A stretch of 64,000 nt of DNA, from positions 2,604,001-2,668,000 of the forward strand of contig JACDTU010000001.1 of NCBI GenBank assembly GCA_022376465.1. Reading direction: 5' to 3'. This document shows, piece after piece, positions 33,701 to 44,834 of the stretch. The stretch is from Cubamyces lactineus (taxonomy: Eukaryota > Basidiomycota > Agaricomycetes > Polyporales > Polyporaceae). The first letter of the stretch is position 1; each line of letters begins with the position of its first letter. Under the pieces are notes generated by a model. That model did not search any database. It worked only from the letters and a program-made list of their open reading frames with translations, and was not told where the DNA came from. The translations under genes and the position numbers were made by a program.

Positions 33701-34896
33701 AGAGATTGTCATCTCGTCCGAGCTCGTCAACCTTCTTCCCCTTGGTCGCCCTGTGCTTCTTAGCTGCAATCATGTCGAGGGCACTGCCAGAGTCCTTGTT
33801 AAGTGCTTGCTGCTTATGCAACACATATGACCGCGACGATCCAGCCTCCCCGCTGTCGGCTCCAGGTGCAGGGTTTCCTTCGGCCTGATTCTTTGCTTTC
33901 TTGGGGTTCAGCACGACGGAGATCGTCGTGCCGAAGCGAGAGTGTCGAGATGTAGCCTTGCGCGCAAGTTCCCTCTTCCGCTGGTCCTCCACGGCAAGAA
34001 GGCTCTGCAGCGCCTTGGTGGATTGCTACAGAATGCAGATGGAAGTGATGTCTAGACCGAACACAGTACGCGCTCACCTTCGCCTGATCTGCCGCAAGTA
34101 ACGAAGGCTTAATGCCACGAAACAAAAGGTAGAATATCTCAAGGACTACGGTATTCCACTGCGTAAACATTGGGTCCGCGGCGTTGGATGCAATCGTGAG
34201 AAGCAAGTCAGTGAAGTGCGACTCCGAGAGCCGCTTGACCAGCTTGGTTTGAAGCATCGAGAATTCAGCCTGGTCTGCGCTACCGTACATGTTCGGAGGG
34301 GGGTCTTTGATGAAAGCCAGGTTCCGGATGAGATGCAAGACAACGTTGACGATTTGGAGGTCCCGCTCTTTTCGCTCTTTTGGATCTCGCGCAAGGCAAG
34401 GAAGCGTGATGCCGAGCAGTGCTTGGAGCACTCCCGGTCGCAGGAGGGCCGCCTTGTAGTTCAGATGAGCGAATAGTAGCTGGGTATAGTCCGTACCCTG
34501 ATCCAGCTCGTCATCCAGTTCCTTCAACTCTTCTGCCAAGTCGATCGGCCAGGTCATGGCCGTCATGAGGTCGGCACATGCAATAGCACGCTTATCCTCG
34601 ACAAGGCCTTTTCCCGCTGTCTCCAGCAGTATAGGGACGAGATCGTTTGAGAGGACCCCTGTCGACCAGAAGATTCGCGCAACAGTGCGATCATCGTCGG
34701 TATCGTCCTTCCGCCAGAACTTCTTGAGATCCTTGAGACAACCATAGCATTCGTCTCCTAGTCGGTAAGAGTCTCCTTCATATCCACCAAGAGCATCGAC
34801 TACGCTTCGAATTGGGGCCTCGAGGATAGCGCGGCGATCAATATAGGGCTCCTCGCCAGATTCCTCCGAGATGGAGATTGCGTCGTCCATATCCAT
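30740..34896 (-). CDS. TOF1: TOF1/Timeless replication fork protection protein
   Basis: TOF1 travels with the replisome with Csm3, stabilising stalled forks and signalling to the checkpoint. The model gives 1195 aa. The N-terminal Timeless domain includes LGDECYGCLKDLKKFWRKDD, IFWSTGVLSNDLVPILLE and NVVLHLIRNLAFIKDPPPN. Middle blocks include RHSRFGTTISVVL, LLFVAKWFLEFFLYERE and RTLLVYLARYKEFTTPEQMK. The C-terminal tail is highly charged, with KKRRRRTRRRR and KAKPRPRPRPRRK runs typical of nuclear proteins. Exons: 34896-34078, 34025-33638, 33580-33351, 33298-32908, 32850-32738, 32680-32534, 32474-32325, 32257-32045, 31987-31810, 31756-31658, 31599-30740. The start is the ATG before DMDDAISISEES. 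It is divergent from SLX1. Confidence 0.93.
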
Positions 34897-35282
34897 GGCA
34901 CCAGGTGTATAGACGTAGAGACTACTTCTCAAGCTTCTAACAGACAGAAGGTGCACAATACAATGAGACCAAGATTCAGGGCAGAGGACCAGAAAGTATC
35001 TGCAACAGGCAGCAAGAGAGTCAGGGGCAGGCAAGGTTTGACGCGTCAATTCCTCAGTATTTGTGACAGTCGCGTGACATAACGCGTCAGTCACATTTGC
35101 GGCTGTTCACGCAGTCCTTTAGGCCTGTGTAATCTTGCGAGGCTGAGGCTGACTTGATACCACAATACTGTAGATTTTGCCATCGGGACCATTGAATAGT
35201 CTGAGGTGGGCTCTGCTCAACAAGTGGAAACTGACTTCGTGGCTGATGGCGAGACATTCCACTGACAAGTACCAGGAATATC
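34897..35282. promoter_or_regulatory. Bidirectional TOF1/SLX1 promoter
   Basis: This 386-bp interval separates the start codons of TOF1 (leftward) and SLX1 (rightward). It contains no other gene and two copies of ACGCGT, so both genes probably share one regulatory region. Confidence 0.7.
35041..35087. promoter_or_regulatory. Two MCB-type ACGCGT boxes
   Basis: ACGCGT occurs at 35041-35046 and 35082-35087, with a related TCGCGTGAC between them near 35070. ACGCGT is the MluI cell-cycle box bound by the MBF (Mbp1/Swi6) complex that drives G1/S genes in yeasts. Its symmetry lets it serve both flanking genes. Regulation here is inferred from motif and gene function. Confidence 0.6.
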
Positions 35283-36748
35283 ATGCCTCGTGCACCGAGA
35301 TCTTCCCTAACAGATCATTGTTTTCCGGCGTTTTACGCTTGTTACCTCTTGAAAAGCGTCCGGACACCCCGTGCAACAGCGTATGTTTGCTCTTAGTGCT
35401 GACTTTACCCATTATACTGACGAAGACGTACAGAACATATATAGGTAGTACCCCCAGCCCTCCTCGTCGCATCCGGTATGTACCTCAGCCTCATGAGATG
35501 TCAGGCGCTTGATACCAGTGTTTTGTACGTAGGCAGCACAATGGCGAGATATCTCAGGGTGCATGGAAGACCAAGCACAATCGTCCGTGGATCATGCAAA
35601 TGATCGTCCATGGCTTTCCCTCTAAGCTGGCCGCCCTGCAATTCGAGTGGGCATGGCAACATCCTCACATTTCACGACATCTACGAGATAACGATGGCAA
35701 CGCGATGTTCACTAGTAGCGGCGGGAGAATCAAGTACCTGAATGCGAATGTGAAGTGAGGGACAAACGTCTCTTGCGAACGACTCATGTCTGTTCTAACG
35801 CAGCCTGATAGGGTAGCACGTAGCATGGTCTCATCGCATCCTTACAACACATGGCCGTTGAGCGTTAGGTTGTTCACCGATGAAGCAGAGAAGGCTTGGA
35901 CAAAATCAGGGAAAGATGCAGCCATGCCACCTCTACCGCCAGGCCTGATAGTAACGACGGAACTCGAAGGCGTCGATGGGAAATCAGGCAAAACGGGCAG
36001 CGGTCGTACAGGGCCCATTGACGTCATGGACTGTGGGCATCACGTCGCCACCAAGAGAAGAATCACAGCTGATGATAGCTCCGCATAGCTCGTTTTACGG
36101 ACGAACACTTGCGCAAGGCATCCACAGTCCTGAGCCCAGGCAGACGTCTCCGTTGTTCCATCTGTCGAGAGAATATCGCTCACGATGTGGGTCCAACATG
36201 CCTCTCTTATCCCTTCCTGACTTCATTAAACCGATTCAACCCTGCAGGATCCACTCGCCACGGCACTATGCCCCGCAGATGCCTGCAGGGCTGTTTCGCA
36301 TCTCGCGTGCCTCTCTCGCCGGTTCCTTGAAGAGCAACCTTCCTCGTCGTCTGACATCATACCTCGCGGCGGTACATGTGCCGAATGCCAAACCTACGTC
36401 TTATGGGGTGACGTCATTCGTGGCTGCTATCGGCGGCACAAGGGCGGCGCTACCCCAGAGGATGAGCCAGATGAGGTTCATAGCCCTGAAATGTCCTGCG
36501 AAGAAGAGGAGTTAGAAGTACCTAACTTTCCGGAGGCCGTGATACCACCGCGAGCGAAGGGCCTAGGTGGAGCACGAAGCGCAGCAGGCAACACAGTTTC
36601 CTCTTTTTCGACCGAAGCGAGGCGTGCTTCACATGCACATACTCAACGCGGGCAGTTCGGCATAGACGCGATGAGCTCTTACGACGAAGAGTCCGAAGAC
36701 GACCTTCCTTGGTCACAGAACCATACACGGCCGAAACCGACCTCATAG
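35283..36748 (+). CDS. SLX1: SLX1 structure-specific endonuclease subunit
   Basis: SLX1 is the catalytic GIY-YIG subunit of the SLX1-SLX4 nuclease that cuts branched DNA and Holliday junctions. The model gives 393 aa. The nuclease domain starts FYACYLLKS, then [19 protein letters not shown] (the YIG motif is split by an intron), [11 protein letters not shown], and [20 protein letters not shown] with the catalytic Glu. The C-terminal zinc-binding module has CSIC, CPADAC, SHLAC and CAEC followed by [15 protein letters not shown]. Exons: 35283-35380, 35434-35475, 35533-35754, 35812-36032, 36089-36186, 36248-36748. The start at 35283 is chosen because it gives a short leader directly before the domain. 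Confidence 0.94.
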
Positions 36749-36930
36749 CATTGACCAGTTGCAATAGCATCTCGTCCCTGAAACTGTTGCTGTCAAGGCC
36801 GCCAGACTCCCGAACGTTCCTGTGTATAATAGCACGGTACTCCTTCTAGCCTCATAGTTATGCACTACACCTAGTCATATACACCTCGAGCCTGCCCGAC
36901 TGGCGAGTGGTCATGGTCGCATACCGGTAT

Positions 36931-39073
36931 TCAGCGCTCTTCATTTAGCAGCGAGTCTCGTAACAGGCTCGCTGCTTGAGCGGAACGAGGCCTCACTACA
37001 TATCGAGAATCCTCGGGAAATCTGCACAGTGTAGGGAATGCGGTGAGCAATGAGGTCCACTAGGGAGCGAAGAAGCAACGAGCTTACGATATGAAGCCAT
37101 GAGACTGTTCGTAGTTGATTGGGATAGGACGGCCGTTCTCGTCCAGCGGAGGACTCATATCGAAGACGTGTAGCATAGTGGCGATGATGATATAAAGTAT
37201 CGCATCGGCGAAATGCCGCCCGGGACACTTTCTATAGCATGCAGTCGCTCTCTTAAGTAGATAGTTGAAGTAAAGAGTGAATGGAACAGATGCGCACCGC
37301 CTACCGAATCCAAAGATGATAGATGCGGGGTCGAGAACGTCGTCGCGAACTTGTCCATCTCGCACGAAACGGTCGGGGTTGAAGACATCTGGCTCCGGGT
37401 ATAAGTCCGGGTTGTGCATGCACGCCCTTGATATCATATGCTGGTGTGTCAGATGCGAAGGCTCGTGATGTACTAGTGTACGACTGATCATAGGCTTACC
37501 ACACGTTCGCTATAGTCAATGTGCCTGCAGGAATGAAATACCCCCGTAGCTCTGACTCCTCGGTCGTCATGTGTATCATTCCCAGCGGGAGAACATTGTG
37601 CCAACGCAAAACTTCCCGAACAATAGCGTTCACATAGACCAGATCCTTCCGGTCGTTGAAATCGGGGAGGCGATCAGGTCCAACGACGGCATCTAACTCT
37701 GCGCGAGCCTTCTCCTGTACCTCCGGGTGCAGCGACATCGCAAGTAAGAAGCCTTCTGTTGTTGAAGACGTCTGAATATATGGCGCCTCAGTGCATTCAC
37801 TGCATACACAATATCATAATAACTCACCGTATCTGCGCCACCTATCAATTGCCATGCGGATCAGTTCAGGCGTCCTGAAGCATGCACGAGCCTAACCTTC
37901 AGCAGCAACAGCTGCCACAGCAGATAGTGCCTTAGCTTCAGCATATTCAGAGGGCTCCGCAATCGCAGCTCTCGACAGAAGTTTGTAGACTATCGAAGAG
38001 TTATCCTCGCCCGATGCCTAGCTTCGACAGATTAGGTCAGCCCTGGTTGCACCGTGGTTACAGACACAACTAACCGCCCTGATCTCGGCATAATGGTAGA
38101 GCTCTGTGATATTCCGCTCATGGGCCGCGCGCGAAGTAGCCATCCTATCGATGAGCGAACCCAGTATCGGTGTCCATTTTGGCAAGCGACTCAGGAACGG
38201 GAGCATCTCGAGTACAAACTGTACCGGAGCAGTGATCGCATGAACTCCTTCGAATGCTGCATCGAGAGCAGTGATGCGCGCATCCTTCTCATCCTCGACT
38301 TCGACGTCGTAGACAAACTTCAAGATTGCGCTTCCAAAGGCGCTGTGTGATAGTTTAGCGGTGCATCTCCCTGGTCACACCTATGCAGTCGACGCACTAG
38401 TGAATGACCTCCTTGGGGTCTGAGGTCTGCTCAAGGAATCTTGCAAGAGCTTTCCTCACGAGTGCTTCCTGCTTCAGTTGGTATGTAGGTACAATGCCGG
38501 AATGAAAATATTGCCAGAACGCCCGACGTAAGCGCCTCCATTTTGTTCCGTAACGCATAACAGCAAAGTTATCTTGTTGCCCAACACTACCCCCAGCATG
38601 GTAGACGTTCAATTTAGCATTAGGCCTGGCCGTTCATTGTTGATCGGACTAGAACATACGCACAGGGAAAAGAGAGGCGACTCCGGACGATCAGATGTGA
38701 TGGAGGAACGCCTCTCAAGGAACTCGAACATGTCATCGGGGTTCCCCAGTATGACCATTGGCCGCCCTAGGACTTCCACATATACAATGTCACCTGGCGG
38801 CAGATCTAATAGTGAGAACGGTCACTGAACCTCCGTTGTAGTGAAACAACACTGACCGTACTTGATAATGAGCTCGCGGTACCCTGCCCATGGCTTCCAA
38901 AAGCTCGGTGCATTAAACAAATTTCCAAACAGAGGCCAGCGCTTCGGTCCGGGAGGTAGAGAGAGATCCCGACGGCGTGCATGCACATCTGTCACCGTAC
39001 TGTAACAGCGCAGAATTATGACTACAAGCACGGCAGCACATAGGACGGGCAGTGGCTGGAAGGACCACATCAT
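36931..39073 (-). CDS. Cytochrome P450, tandem copy A
   Basis: A microsomal class II P450 of 524 aa. It has an N-terminal hydrophobic anchor (LPVLCAAVLVVIILRC), the proline hinge LPPGPKRWPLFGN, I-helix motif GGADT, the ExxR motif in VREVLRW, FNPDRF, and the heme loop FGFGRRKCPGRHFADA with the cysteine ligand. Exons: 39073-38857, 38793-38664, 38586-38398, 38342-38075, 38017-37897, 37841-37828, 37771-37500, 37426-37298, 37231-37088, 37021-36931. The 14-nt exon 6 encodes the I-helix signature. The CYP family cannot be assigned by eye; it resembles the group annotated as O-methylsterigmatocystin oxidoreductase-like. A TATA-like TATAAGG (minus strand) lies near 39162-39168. Confidence 0.93.
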
Positions 39074-39443
39074 AGCAAGCGAGCTTGGGGTAGTTTGGAG
39101 ATCGTTTGCCCTGAAGAGCTAAGCGTGTCGCAATGCTGACTGCAGCAAGTGATGAACTGGCCTTATATTGGAACGACCGGGATACTGAGGTGGCAACTAG
39201 GCACATGATGCATGCATGCATTGACTGTAATTGGAGCTTATCGGAGACATGCTGCGTATGTTTCCGCACACTTCTGCTTCGGCAACCTTGAGTTACTGTC
39301 AACGAAGTGAAGATGAACAGCTCTTAACCGAAGAGAAGTGCTTACAATGAGTTTGGCAAACTGCAGCCGTGGAGAGCGTGGTATGCATCGGGTTACATCG
39401 CGGATCATATGGCTTGAAATCGACGACTTCGGTCAAATTTGCA

Positions 39444-39520
39444 CACGTCTCGAACGGGCCGCCCGCAACGAACGGGACGTAACGGCATGCGCAGGATGCA
39501 GATTATACCAAACTCGGCCA
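39444..39520. repeat. Duplicated intergenic block, copy 1
   Basis: This roughly 75-bp block (containing GGGCCGCCCGCAACGAACGG and GACGTAACGGCAT) recurs at 42119-42192 with a few substitutions. It starts about 40 bp beyond the copy B stop and lies about 400 bp upstream of the copy A start. Confidence 0.8.
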
Positions 39521-39559
39521 ATGATCGACCTACGCGCGTTCTGGTAGTCTATTCGATGC

Positions 39560-41713
39560 TCATACGTCACTCGCGAGTGATTCTCGCAGTAAAGTTTCCG
39601 TTCGAGCCGACCGCGGCGTGACGACACATCGACAGTCCTCAGGGAACCTTGTAAGTGTGAGCAAGTCAGTGGTTAGCGTGATCAAGCTGGGGCAGACATG
39701 GGATGATCATACGATATGAAACCGTGTGATTGCTCCAACTCGACTTTGATTGGGCGACCATGCTTGTCGAGTGGCGATCTGATGTCAAAGACGTGCAACA
39801 CGGTTGCGATGATGATGTAGAGCATCGCGTCAGCGAAGTATCTCCCGGGGCATTTCCTATGGTAGGCTCTTGTGAACACGTCCAAGCACTAGGCGGCAGC
39901 AGAGGGGATGGTACGTACCGCCTGCCGAAGCCGAAGATGATGGACGCGGGGTCAAGGACATCGTCGCGCAATCGCCCATTCCGTATAAAGCGATCAGGGT
40001 TGAAGGTGTCCGGCTCCGGGTATATCTCTGGGTCATGCATACATGCCCTAAGGTCAAAATTCATCAACTAAGCCGATGCTTTCTCTACTCAGAAGGCGTA
40101 TCTCTCACCATACGTTGGGTACAACCATTGTCCCTGCGGGGACGAAGTATCCCCGTAGCTCTTCGTCCTCAGTTGTCATGTGGAACATTCCAAGTGGGAC
40201 GACGTTGTGCCAACGCAGAGCCTCCTTGATTATGGCCTTCACATATACGAGGTTCTCCTCATCGTTGAAATCGGGCAGACGATCGGGCCCAACGACGGCA
40301 TTGAGTTCCCTCCAAGCCTTCTCCTGAACTTGTGGATATAGCGACATCGCAAGGAAGAATCCTTCCGTTGTTGAAGACATCTGCTATGTATGAGTAGTCC
40401 ATGCGCACTCAGGATTCTGATCATTTTTGCTAACCGTGTCTGCACCAGCTGTGAAGCCATAGGGGGTCAACGTATCATGCAATTTGAACTGAGAGACTGA
40501 CCACGCCAACAGTTGACGGATTGGAGGTCAAACTGACCTTCAGCAGCAACAGCGGCGATAGGTATTACGATCTCCTCTTCATGTTGTGTGTTGGATTCCA
40601 CGGTCCTGACAAGGAGCTTGTAAACCATTGAAGAGTTATCCTCACCGGACGCCTTGTGTTGAGATAGAGACCCCGTCAGCTCCTGCACCATAATCGCACT
40701 GCGCACACTGGCATTGCCACTCACCACCCTGTTCTTTGTGAACGTGTAAAGTTCCTTCATGATGCGCTCGTGCGCTGCCTTGCAGTTCGCCAGCCTACTG
40801 AGCAGAGCACCAAGCTTTGGGGTCCACGTCGGAAAATGGCTCAGGAACGGGAGCGTCTCGAGTACGAGTTGCATAGGCGCAGTGATCTCATGGACCCCGG
40901 CGAACGCATCATGGAGGTCAACGATCCTCGCATCCCTCTCGTGCTCAACCTCGAGCTCGTATACGAATTTCAGAATAGTGCCCGCGAAAGCACTTTGGTC
41001 AGAGTAGCAACGTTAGCCCAATGATTCATCAGGTGCTCGGCGGATGAGCTCACAAGCGAATGACATCCTTGTTGTCCGAGGGCTTCTCCAGGAACCTTGC
41101 GAGGGCTTTCCGGGTGTACAACTCCTGTGTCGGACGGTAGGATGGTATGATGCCGGAGTGAAAATGTTGCCAAAACGCTCGGCGTAGGCGCCTCCACCCT
41201 GGCCCATACCGCAGTATGCCGATGTTGCCTTCCTGTCCGGCGCTACATGATCATGCGTAGGGAGGGTTGGTGTCTACTCAGCATGCGTCCAGGCTGCAGT
41301 GCACTCACATAGAGAATAAACGTGACTGAGGTCTGTCGGACGTGACAGCGGCGCGCCTCTCTAGGAACTCAAACATGACTCCAGAACTCCCCAGCACGAT
41401 CATAGGCTGCCCCAAGACTTCAAGATAGGCCACGTCACCTGGAATCATATTTCGTGAGACCATGTCGCACAACTGTGATAGTAGGATAATATCACTGACC
41501 GTGTTCACTGATGAGCTTGGTATAGCCTATCCACGGTTTCCATGAACTCGGGGCGTTGAGTAGGTTTCCAAGCAGAGGCCAACGCTTCGGCCCGGGAGGC
41601 AGGGGGAGGCCTCGGCGTCGTGCGCGTTTGGCTATCGACGTATTCCAATGGCGTAGGACAAGGGCTACGAGCACGGCACCACAGAGTACATGCAGAGGTT
41701 GCACTAAGGACAT
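39560..41713 (-). CDS. Cytochrome P450, tandem copy B
   Basis: A 520-aa P450 with the same ten-exon structure as copies A and C. Visible are the membrane anchor (LHVLCGAVLVALVLRHW), LPLPPGPKRWPLLGN, I-helix AGADT, ExxR in IKEALRW, FNPDRF and the heme loop FGFGRRKCPGRYFADA. Exons: 41713-41500, 41438-41309, 41242-41054, 40992-40725, 40652-40538, 40448-40435, 40380-40109, 40047-39919, 39856-39713, 39647-39560. The start is the ATG at 41713. A TATA-like element lies near 41811. No disabling change was seen. Confidence 0.93.
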
Positions 41714-42118
41714 CAAGGTAAGCGAACTCGCAGTGGTTTGGAGGATGTCTGTGCTGCAGAGTTTAGTGAATGAACCACACTGCTCGTTGCGCCTTGGTGC
41801 AGAGCTCTCCTTATACTGAAACAGCGAGAGAATTGAAGCGATACTTGCTCACGCTGGGTCCAGCTCACACATGATATGCACACGTAGTGTCTGTAAGGGA
41901 AGCTTATCGGAGCCACGGTGCGTACGTTTGTCCGCGTGACCTTCCTTTCGCGAACTCCTGTTCGACGAAATTAGGAAACACAGCGCCACATTGATAGAGA
42001 AGAGAAGTACTCACAGCGAGTTTCGCCCATTGCCACTGTGAAGAGTAGTGACATCCCTCGCACTGTCGCAGCCCACCTAATCATATGATGTGCAAGGGAC
42101 GAGTCAGGCTGAACTTGC

Positions 42119-42192
42119 CCACGTCTCGGACGGGCCGCCCGCAACGAACGGGACGTAACGGCATCCGCAGGATGCGGGTTATACCGAGTTCC
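42119..42192. repeat. Duplicated intergenic block, copy 2
   Basis: The second copy of the block at 39444-39520. It lies about 30 bp beyond the stop of the P450 relic and about 400 bp upstream of copy B, the same relation as copy 1 has to B and A. This links the relic and copy B as products of one tandem duplication. Confidence 0.8.
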
Positions 42193-42221
42193 ACCATGAT
42201 CAACCTAAACGTTCTGGTGAT

Positions 42222-42512
42222 CTACTCGATGCTGTACGGGTCATTCGTCAATGAGTCTCCCAACAAGGTTTTAGTTCGAGCCAACCGAGGCTCCACTGTG
42301 CATCGAAAGTCTTCGGGAAATCTACAGAGTGCGCGCAATATGGTCAGCGAGCCCGTACCAGCTACAGTTGATGTACAGAAGTAGCGTACGATGTGAAGCC
42401 ATGAGACTGCTCGAATTTGACCTTGACAGGGCGACCAATTACGTCGAGTGGAGGGCCAACGTCGAAGACGTGCAGCACAGTCGCGATGATAATGTATAAC
42501 AATGCGTCCGAA
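42222..42512 (-). pseudogene. 3' relic of a fourth P450
   Basis: Two exon remnants (about 42512-42390 and 42321-42222) read DALLYIIIATVLHVFDVGPP, then HGFTS-FPEDFRCTVEPRLA and a stop at 42222-42224. They correspond to the last two exons of copies A-C, with the intron at the same place. The heme cysteine and everything upstream are missing, and unrelated sequence precedes the break. The surviving part keeps a readable frame, suggesting loss was recent. Confidence 0.88.
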
Positions 42513-42692
42513 GAGCTCGACGCACACGTTGTGCATCTGGTTCTGGTATTCAATGCGTACCTTCTGCGCCTCGACGTCAACGCCTGGTGCTCAGCATATG
42601 TAGACACTGCGTGCGCATGGTCATCTGAAGCGCGTACATTCCAGGAACACACTTCATTGAGGGGCGCTGTTCTAGTCAACATGCAACCATGC

Positions 42693-44834
42693 TCAGATGT
42701 CATTAGTCAGAGCATCTCGCAACAAGCTCTCAGCTTGAGCGGACCGGGGCGTGACGATGCATCGACAGTCTTCAGGAAATCTGTAACGCGTGCGCGAGCT
42801 GGTCAGCGTGTCTACGCTGGGACGAACACGAGAGGAGCATACGACAGGAAGCCGTGGGATTGCTGCAGTTCAAGCCTGATGGGATGGCCGTACTCGTCGA
42901 GCGGGGGCCTCACGTCGAAGACATGGAGGAGGGTTGCAGCGATGATGTACAACATCGCGTCTGCGAAATGCCGTCCTGGGCATTTTCTAAGATTCGCCGT
43001 CGTGAACTCAAGTTGGATACAGCGCTCTATGGACTGGGGACGCACCGCCTGCCAAACCCGAAGACGATAGATGCGGGGTCGAGAATATCGTCGCGAAGTT
43101 TCCCGTCCTGTATGAAGCGGTCGGGGTTGAACGTATCCGGCTCCGGATAGACGTCAGGGTTGTGCATGCATGCCCTGAGCATCACCAGTAGATGCGTCAA
43201 ATGCGATGTGGAGGTTGGTAGTCGAAAAAGGGCACATTCTCACCAGATATTTGGCGCGACCATCGTACCCGCAGGTACGAAATGGCCTCGTAGTTCTTCG
43301 TCGGCCGTCGTCGTGTGAAGCACTCCAATCGGGGTGACGTTATGCCACCGCAGAGCCTCTTTGACGATAGCGTTCACATATACTAGACTCTTCCGGTCGT
43401 TGAAGTTAGGCATACGGTCGGACCCAACCACGGTATCTAGCTCCGCGCGCGCCTTCTCTTGCGCTTCCGGGTACAGTGACATGGCGAGGAAAAGGCCTTC
43501 TGCCGTCGACGACATCTACGATGGTGGTAGTAAACGGACAGGTTGATTGAACATGCAGGACAGAGCCACGATATTCACTCACGGTGTCCGCGCCGGCTGG
43601 AATGTCATGCAGACCATTGAGCTCAAACGGAGTAGCATGCGGACATGGCCTAAATGGTGCTTACCTTCAGCGGCAATGGCGGCGACCGGTAAAGTGTAGT
43701 CTTCGTAAGAGACCTCAAGTTTCGATGCGGCTGCGATAAGCTTGGAAACCATAGAACTGTCATCTTCACCAGACTCCTACAAAATACCATCAAAGCGTCA
43801 AGAATGATCTGCTCTGCCACTGGTGCAATTTCGCTCGACCTACCGCTCTTGCTTTGGCGAAGTGGTACTGCTCCGTAGTGATATTCTCATGCGCCGCCCG
43901 CGATTTCGACAGTCTTGTGATCAGCTTACCCAGCACCGGCGTCCAAGTTGGCAAGCAGCCGAGAAACGGCAGCGCCTCAGGTGCGAACTGCATGGGCGTG
44001 GTGATCGCGCGGATAACGTCGTTGGCCTCCTCGAGCTCCGCAATGCGTGGGTCTTCTTCGTTCTTGACTTCGACGCCGTAGACGAACTTCAGGATCGTGC
44101 CTGCGAAGGCGCTACCAAACAATGCCGTTGTGAGAGGTAGCGGTGTGAGATATGAGCTGCAGGCGATTTGGAACACCAGCTCACTAGCGGATCACTGCCT
44201 TCGTATCCGAAGACGGATCTAGAAATCTCGCAAGAGCTTTGCGAGTGAACGACTCCTGCATCGGATGATACAATGGTACAACGCCAGAGTGGAAATGCTG
44301 CCAGAAGTCACGACGTAGACGCCTCCACAATAGGCCATAGCGCATGAAACCAAAGTTATTCTTCTGACCGAAGCTGGCCCGGACGCGATGAACCAGAGTA
44401 TTAGTACTATGCGTCTCGCATCCCTATAAACCGCTAGACAATACGTACACAGACATGAGAGCTGACTCCGGCCTATCGGACGTGACAGCGGAGCGCTTCT
44501 CCAATAATTCGATCATGGCCTCGGGGCTCCCTAGTATCACCATCGGCCGTCCCAGGACCTCGAGATATACAACGTCGCCTGAAAGTGACGTTTCGGTAAC
44601 CGCTGCGTCAATACCAAGACTGTACAACAACTCACCGAACTTGGAACTCAGCTCATGGTATCCAAGCCATGGCTTCCATGGACTTGGGGCATTGAATGAG
44701 TTTCCGATAAGAGGCCAGCGCTTTGGTCCAGGTGGGAGGGAACGGCCTTGACGACGTCTCCGCAGGTCTAAAGCCGACTTCCAATAGCGCAGTGCAATGA
44801 CCGAGAGCAAGGCCACATAGAGAGCTTGCAGCAT
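42693..44834 (-). CDS. Cytochrome P450, tandem copy C
   Basis: A 514-aa P450, first in transcriptional order of the array. It has a membrane anchor (ALYVALLSVIALRYW), SLPPGPKRWPLIGN, I-helix AGADT on a 14-nt exon, ExxR in VKEALRW, and heme loop FGFGRRKCPGRHFADA. The C-terminal FPEDCRCIVTPRSAQAESLL is shared with A and B. Exons: 44834-44636, 44578-44449, 44373-44185, 44111-43844, 43776-43665, 43596-43583, 43515-43244, 43174-43046, 42986-42843, 42780-42693. A TATA-like TATTAAAG (minus strand) lies near 44935, about 100 bp upstream. Confidence 0.93.

Noticed and set aside
36931..44834. The P450 array as part of a biosynthetic gene cluster
   Set aside because: No terpene synthase, polyketide synthase, NRPS or transporter is seen in the window, so tandem duplication explains it better.
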